Source: DATFEN01 sp035691285
Lineage (GTDB): Bacteria > Acidobacteriota > Vicinamibacteria > Fen-336
Assembly: GCA_035691285.1 (NCBI GenBank)
Contig: DASSJI010000293.1
Span: forward strand, 1 to 46,972
Direction: 5' to 3'
Length of the DNA stretch: 46,972 nt
This document shows, in pieces, positions 43,335 through 46,972 of the stretch. The notes beneath the pieces are model-generated. The model saw only the letters and a list, made by a program, of their open reading frames with translations. It searched no databases and was not told where the DNA came from. Position numbers and translations under genes: made by a program. Each line of letters begins with the position of its first letter. The first letter of the stretch is position 1.

Positions 43335-43868
43335 CTACTTGCGGCGCTTGTACGTGATGCGGAGTGTCAGGAACTCCTTGGAGTCCGGCCCCGGCGCGTA
43401 CATGCTGAACACGCGGGTGTCCGGGTCCTTCCACTCGGTGACGCCCCGGGACCGGACCGGCTTGCCGTCGGGCCCCGGTCCTTCGCTCCAGCCATCCATG
43501 GTCTTCGTGCTCGGGTCGTAGGTGCTCTCCGAAATGTTCAGGCCCGCGGACATCGAATCGACCCACACCCCGACGTACTTCTTCTTCGCCGTGTCGTATC
43601 CGGTCTCGCCGCGGCCCTCGAAGGGCGAGCCCATCAGCTCGGACTTGAACTCGTCCACCTGCCAGAAGCCGCCCAGCATGGTGACCGTGCTGACGCCCTT
43701 CGAGACCGCGGGCGGCGTGTTCGGCGCCGCCCAGAACTCCACGTTGGCGTCCCAGGTTCCGACATCGCGCTTGAGCAGCTCGTGCTCCGGGCCCGGAACC
43801 GGCGCCGGCTGGGCCACGGCCGCGAGGGGCAGGACCAGGCCGGCGACGAGGATCGTCTTCTGCAGCAT
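43335..43868 (-). CDS. DUF1579 family secreted protein
   Basis: 177 residues with a signal peptide (ILVAGLVLPLAAVAQPA). PGPEHELLKRDVGTWDANVEFW, LGGFWQVDEFKSELMGSPFEGRGETGYD and KKKYVGVWVDSMSAGLNISES are the DUF1579 pattern, a lipocalin-like beta barrel of unknown role. It precedes the CoA-transferase gene by 64 bases on the same strand, with a weak TATCAT at 43317-43322 between them. Probably periplasmic. Confidence 0.85.
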   Translation of the reverse strand: MLQKTILVAGLVLPLAAVAQPAPVPGPEHELLKRDVGTWDANVEFWAAPNTPPAVSKGVSTVTMLGGFWQVDEFKSELMGSPFEGRGETGYDTAKKKYVGVWVDSMSAGLNISESTYDPSTKTMDGWSEGPGPDGKPVRSRGVTEWKDPDTRVFSMYAPGPDSKEFLTLRITYKRRK

Positions 43869-43898
43869 GGGCTTCCTCCGAGGAAGGGCACGATCAGC

Positions 43899-44657
43899 TT
43901 AGCGCCAAAGCCGGCGCTCCGAAAGTGCGGCCCTCAGGTCCCGCAGGGCGCCCGCGACCTCGTCCCGGTTTGCTTGCAGGATGTCGCGCCAGAGGCGCCT
44001 GGGGCTCCGGGCGAGGCGCGTCATGTCGCGGAAGCCGGGGCCGGCGAGGCCCAGGCGGCGCCGGCTCGCGGGATCGCGCCGCGCCGCGTCCAGGAGCGCC
44101 CAGGCGACGAGCTGCGGGAGATGGCTGAGCCGGGCCATGACGCGATCGTGCTCGTCGGCGCGCATCGACACCGGCCGCGCTCCCGTCGCCCGCGCCAGGC
44201 CTCGCACGGCCGCCACGGCCCAGGGACCGCCGCCGGTGAGGATCCAGGGCCGGCCCCGGAACAGGTCCGGCGTCCCGGCGTCGAAACCCGACCGTTCTCG
44301 ACCCGCCATCGGGTGTCCCCCCACGAAGCCGCGCAGGCGGAGACGGCGCGCGGCGCGCACGATCGGGCGCTTGACGCTCGTGACGTCGGTGACGACCAGC
44401 TCGGGACGGGCCCGCCGGGCGATGCGCTGGAGCAGGCGCAGGTTGGCCGTCGGAGGGGCCGCGAGCACCACGACGTCCGCCTCGCGGAGAGCGTCGCCGA
44501 GGCGCGCCCGCCGAGCGATCGCGCCCGATGCGAGCGCCTTCCGCAGCGGGCCCGGCCGGTCGACGCCCAGGACCGTGTAGCCGCGCCTCGCGAGGGCGAA
44601 CGCCAGGGAGCCCCCGACGAGGCCGAGGCCGCAGACCGCGACGGTCGGCCGCCTCAC
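43899..44657 (-). CDS. tyrA: prephenate dehydrogenase
   Basis: 252 residues; oxidative decarboxylation of prephenate to 4-hydroxyphenylpyruvate in tyrosine synthesis. The Rossmann loop is CGLGLVGGSLAFAL (Gly10 to Gly16), and GGHPMAGRERSGFDAGTPDLF carries the His that stabilises the substrate. The C-terminal helical domain has HDRVMARLSHLPQLVAWALL and GFRDMTRLA. No ACT domain, so no feedback through that module. Could be an arogenate dehydrogenase; this cannot be decided here. The start is a GTG overlapping the ABC permease stop (GTGA), an unexpected partner. Confidence 0.9.
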   Translation of the reverse strand: MRRPTVAVCGLGLVGGSLAFALARRGYTVLGVDRPGPLRKALASGAIARRARLGDALREADVVVLAAPPTANLRLLQRIARRARPELVVTDVTSVKRPIVRAARRLRLRGFVGGHPMAGRERSGFDAGTPDLFRGRPWILTGGGPWAVAAVRGLARATGARPVSMRADEHDRVMARLSHLPQLVAWALLDAARRDPASRRRLGLAGPGFRDMTRLARSPRRLWRDILQANRDEVAGALRDLRAALSERRLWR

Positions 44658-46252
44658 GACTCGACGAGGACGCGCTCGAGCAGCTCGGGCTCGCGCCGCT
44701 CGAACACGCGGGCCGCTCCGGCCACGAGCATCGCGTAGACGGCCGCCGCGCCGGAGACCGCCAGTGGCAGCGTCACGACCGCCAGGGCCGGCCGCTCGAG
44801 CAGCCGCGGCAGCCAGGCCAGGAACACGAACGGCGCCGACAGCACGAGCACGCCGCCCAGGAACAGCGAGGAGACGGCGACGGCCGCCAGGCCGCGGGCG
44901 CCCGAGGAGCCCGCGTGCGGGCTCTGCCCGGGAGCCGGAGCGGGCACGGGGAACAGGATCGACAGGTAGTTGTCGGCGCCCGCCGCGATCAGGAGCGTGA
45001 CGGCCAGGACGGCGAGCACCGCCGGCACGACCGAGAGGGGAGCCATCAGCACGGCCGCGAGCGCGACCATGCCCAGGTGGGGGAGGCGCAGGAGCGCCAT
45101 GGCCAGGTTCTTGGCGACCAGCACGCGCCAGCGCGGTACAGGAAACGACAGAAGCAGGCCGATTCCCCGCCGCTCGAAGCCCAGCACGTTGCCGCCGAAC
45201 GTCGACAACCCGACGACCACCGCCAGCAGGAGCAGGATTCCCCCGCCGCGAGCGCCTCCGCCGGCCTGCGCGAGGAAGAACACGAGCAGGAGCGGCCCGG
45301 TCAGGCTGATCAGGAGCAGTGTGCGGAGCGCCGGGTCGCGCCACGCGCAGCGCAGGTCCTTTTCCACCAGGGCGCCGATCGCTCCGGCGAGCAGCATGCG
45401 GGCCGTCACGTCGCTGCGGCCGCCCGGACCGAGGTCCAGCTCCCCGCGGTAGATCCGCGACACGAGGACGCCGGAGCCCAGCATGCACCCGAGCGTGAAG
45501 GCGGCGGCGAGGAAGGCGAAGGCGCCGAACAGCACGGCCTCACCCCTCGCCCCGTGCACCGCGGCGCGCACCCCCCACGCGAGCGGCGAGAGCGCGAAGA
45601 CGTCGGTGCGCACGAGCACGCGTGCCAGACGCGACAGCAGCGGGCCGCCCTGGGACAACAGCACCAGCGGCACGAAGCTCGCCGCGAAGCCGAACAGGAG
45701 GCCGAGGGACAAGGCGACGTCGCGGAGGCGCCGATGCCGGGACAGCGCCTGCAGCAGGAAGCCCACGGTCTGCGCCGCGGCCAGCACCGAGACGAGGCTC
45801 AGGAGCGCCCCGCACAGCGCCGGCAGCACGCCCGGCGTGGCGCCGGCCAGAGCCGCCGCCAGGGCGACGCTCACCGGCAGCTCCGAGAGCACCGCGGGCT
45901 GGAACAGGTTCGCGGCGAGGCTCGACAGCGCGAGCGCCGGGAAGGGGATCGGGAAGTGGACGAGCTGGCGGAGGTCGTAGGTCTCGGTGAGCGCCACGCC
46001 CGAGAACAGCGGCTGGAGGCAGAACATGACGCCGAAGAACGTCACCACTGCCGAGAGCACCGGCAGCACCGCCTCGGGCTGTGCGCGCTGCAGCGTCCTC
46101 ACGCCGACGAAGACGAGCACGGAGACGAGGCCTGACGCGAAGAGGAGGCCGGGCACCACCAGCAGCAGGCCGAGGGCTCGCTCGCGGGCGCCCGTGAAGG
46201 AGCGCAGCTCCAGGCGCAGGCGCAGCTGGACGAGGGCGAGCAGCCGGCCCAC
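44654..46252 (-). CDS. ABC-2 type transporter permease
   Basis: 532 residues with about 12 TM helices in two similar halves: one around 30-260 and one from about 310 to 525. The LTETYDLRQLVHFPIPFPAL block and GNVLGFERRGIGLLLSFPVPRWRVLVAKN are analogous cytoplasmic segments that start each core, which suggests an internally duplicated ABC-2 permease of the exporter class. It starts with a GTG three bases after the ATPase stop, so both form one transporter. The cargo is not identifiable; the tyrA gene downstream gives no hint. Confidence 0.8.
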   Translation of the reverse strand: MGRLLALVQLRLRLELRSFTGARERALGLLLVVPGLLFASGLVSVLVFVGVRTLQRAQPEAVLPVLSAVVTFFGVMFCLQPLFSGVALTETYDLRQLVHFPIPFPALALSSLAANLFQPAVLSELPVSVALAAALAGATPGVLPALCGALLSLVSVLAAAQTVGFLLQALSRHRRLRDVALSLGLLFGFAASFVPLVLLSQGGPLLSRLARVLVRTDVFALSPLAWGVRAAVHGARGEAVLFGAFAFLAAAFTLGCMLGSGVLVSRIYRGELDLGPGGRSDVTARMLLAGAIGALVEKDLRCAWRDPALRTLLLISLTGPLLLVFFLAQAGGGARGGGILLLLAVVVGLSTFGGNVLGFERRGIGLLLSFPVPRWRVLVAKNLAMALLRLPHLGMVALAAVLMAPLSVVPAVLAVLAVTLLIAAGADNYLSILFPVPAPAPGQSPHAGSSGARGLAAVAVSSLFLGGVLVLSAPFVFLAWLPRLLERPALAVVTLPLAVSGAAAVYAMLVAGAARVFERREPELLERVLVES

Positions 46253-46255
46253 GCC

Positions 46256-46972
46256 CTACCCCAGCCAGGAGAGGTCGCGGCGCTCGACGTCGGCCGCGAC
46301 GAGCTTCAGGAACACGTCCTCGAGGCTCGCGTCGCGCCCCACCTCCCGCTGGGAGCGGATCTCGTCGAGGCTGCCCTGGGCCACCAGGCGGCCCTTGTCG
46401 ATCACCGCCACCTCGTCGCACAGCCGCTCCACGACGTCGAGCACGTGGGATGTGAAGAACAGCGTCACGCCCTTGCTGGCCAAACGCTTCAGGAGGTCGG
46501 TGACGATGCGTCCCGAGATGGGATCGATGCCGTTCAGCGGCTCGTCGAGGAACAAGACGCGCGGGTTGTGGATCAGCGCCGCGGCCAGGGCCGCCTTCTT
46601 CTTCATGCCCTGGGAGTAGTCCACCAGCAGCTTGCGCCGGTCGTCCTGAAGCGAGAGGAACTCGAGCAGCTCGTCGGTGCGCCGCCGCACCTCTGCCCGC
46701 GGCAGGTTGTACATGCGGCCCGCGAAGTGCAGGTACTCCTCCCCGGTCAAGCGCTCGTAGAGGGGAAGCTCCTCCGGCAGGATCCCGATCAGGGCCTTCA
46801 CGGCGAGCAGGTCCTCGGAGAGGCGGATGCCCTCGATCACGCCGTCGCCGGCCGTGGGGCGCAGGAGCCCGGTCAGCATCTTCATCGTGGTGCTCTTGCC
46901 GGCGCCGTTCGGCCCGAGGAACCCGAAGAAGCGGCCGCGGGCGACGCGGAAGGTCACGCCGTCGACGGCCGC
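46256..46972 (-). CDS. ABC transporter ATPase, 5' end missing
   Basis: At least 238 residues, cut by the right window edge; the frame continues through AAVDGVTFRVARG to the last base, so the first one to two dozen residues are outside. Walker A GPNGAGKST, Q-loop region ILPEELPLYERLTGEEYLHFAGRMYNL, signature-like DYSQGMKKKAALAAALIHNP (YSQGM for LSGGQ), Walker B VLFLDEPLNGID and His switch FTSHVLD are present. These features and the C-terminal SLEDVFLKLV mark an ABC-2 exporter ATPase (CcmA/NatA type). It pairs with the permease directly downstream. Confidence 0.92.
   Translation of the reverse strand, partial: AAVDGVTFRVARGRFFGFLGPNGAGKSTTMKMLTGLLRPTAGDGVIEGIRLSEDLLAVKALIGILPEELPLYERLTGEEYLHFAGRMYNLPRAEVRRRTDELLEFLSLQDDRRKLLVDYSQGMKKKAALAAALIHNPRVLFLDEPLNGIDPISGRIVTDLLKRLASKGVTLFFTSHVLDVVERLCDEVAVIDKGRLVAQGSLDEIRSQREVGRDASLEDVFLKLVAADVERRDLSWLG

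Overview
This 47 kb window is GC-rich (roughly 70% by eye), densely packed chromosomal DNA. I see no insertion sequence, phage, CRISPR array, tRNA or rRNA. The mix of genes points to an Acidobacteriota-like bacterium: DUF2911 and DUF1579 secreted proteins, an outer-membrane barrel with a carboxypeptidase-regulatory-like N-terminus, a DUF4388 (PATAN) protein beside an NtrC-type regulator, and a PDZ-bearing histidine kinase. Myxococcota or another former deltaproteobacterial lineage is the main alternative. GTG starts are common and genes are often coupled by overlapping stop/start codons.

Layout. 1-2.5 kb (+): the 3' end of gatB, a DUF2911 protein and a transglutaminase-like lipoprotein. 2.5-5.0 kb (-): a methylmalonyl-CoA mutase large subunit coupled to a PAP2/Aur1-like lipid enzyme. 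5.1-5.4 kb (+): a small orphan protein behind a good promoter. 11.2-5.4 kb (-): one long carbon-metabolism operon of cyclase, KDPG aldolase, glgC, enolase and a large membrane protein. 11.3-18.8 kb (+): outer-membrane barrel, PDZ-GAF-PAS histidine kinase, sigma-54 response regulator, a probable sigma-54 promoter, a DUF4388 protein and an NTF2-like lipoprotein. 25.2-18.9 kb (-): a polysaccharide operon of STAS protein, UbiA-family prenyltransferase, coiled-coil protein and four glycosyltransferases forming two paralogue pairs.

25.3-33.1 kb: pta, a double zinc ribbon and rpsU, rsmI, purD-purE, an Ig-like secreted protein and an OPT transporter. 33.1-33.6 kb is the only long gene-free stretch. 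It holds a compact minus-strand transcription unit with its own -35/-10, a near-complete complement to the canonical 16S rRNA 3' tail, a 13-codon reading frame, internal hairpins and an intrinsic terminator. This is my best candidate for an undescribed element. 33.6-38.6 kb: an MBL-fold phosphodiesterase-like protein, ftsX, udk and ftsE (the ftsEX pair is split by an inverted udk), an MDR dehydrogenase and a YheT-like hydrolase. 38.6-47 kb: a Fic-like protein without its catalytic His, a PKD-like secreted protein, rho, a PstS-like binding protein, a fused 3-oxoacid CoA-transferase, a DUF1579 protein, tyrA and an ABC-2 exporter whose ATPase runs off the right edge.

How they work together. The kinase, regulator, sigma-54 promoter and DUF4388 gene form a plausible signalling cascade. 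The STAS-UbiA-glycosyltransferase operon builds a surface glycan. Several genes serve central carbon, CoA-ester and purine metabolism. All function calls rest on reading motifs; no database search was possible.
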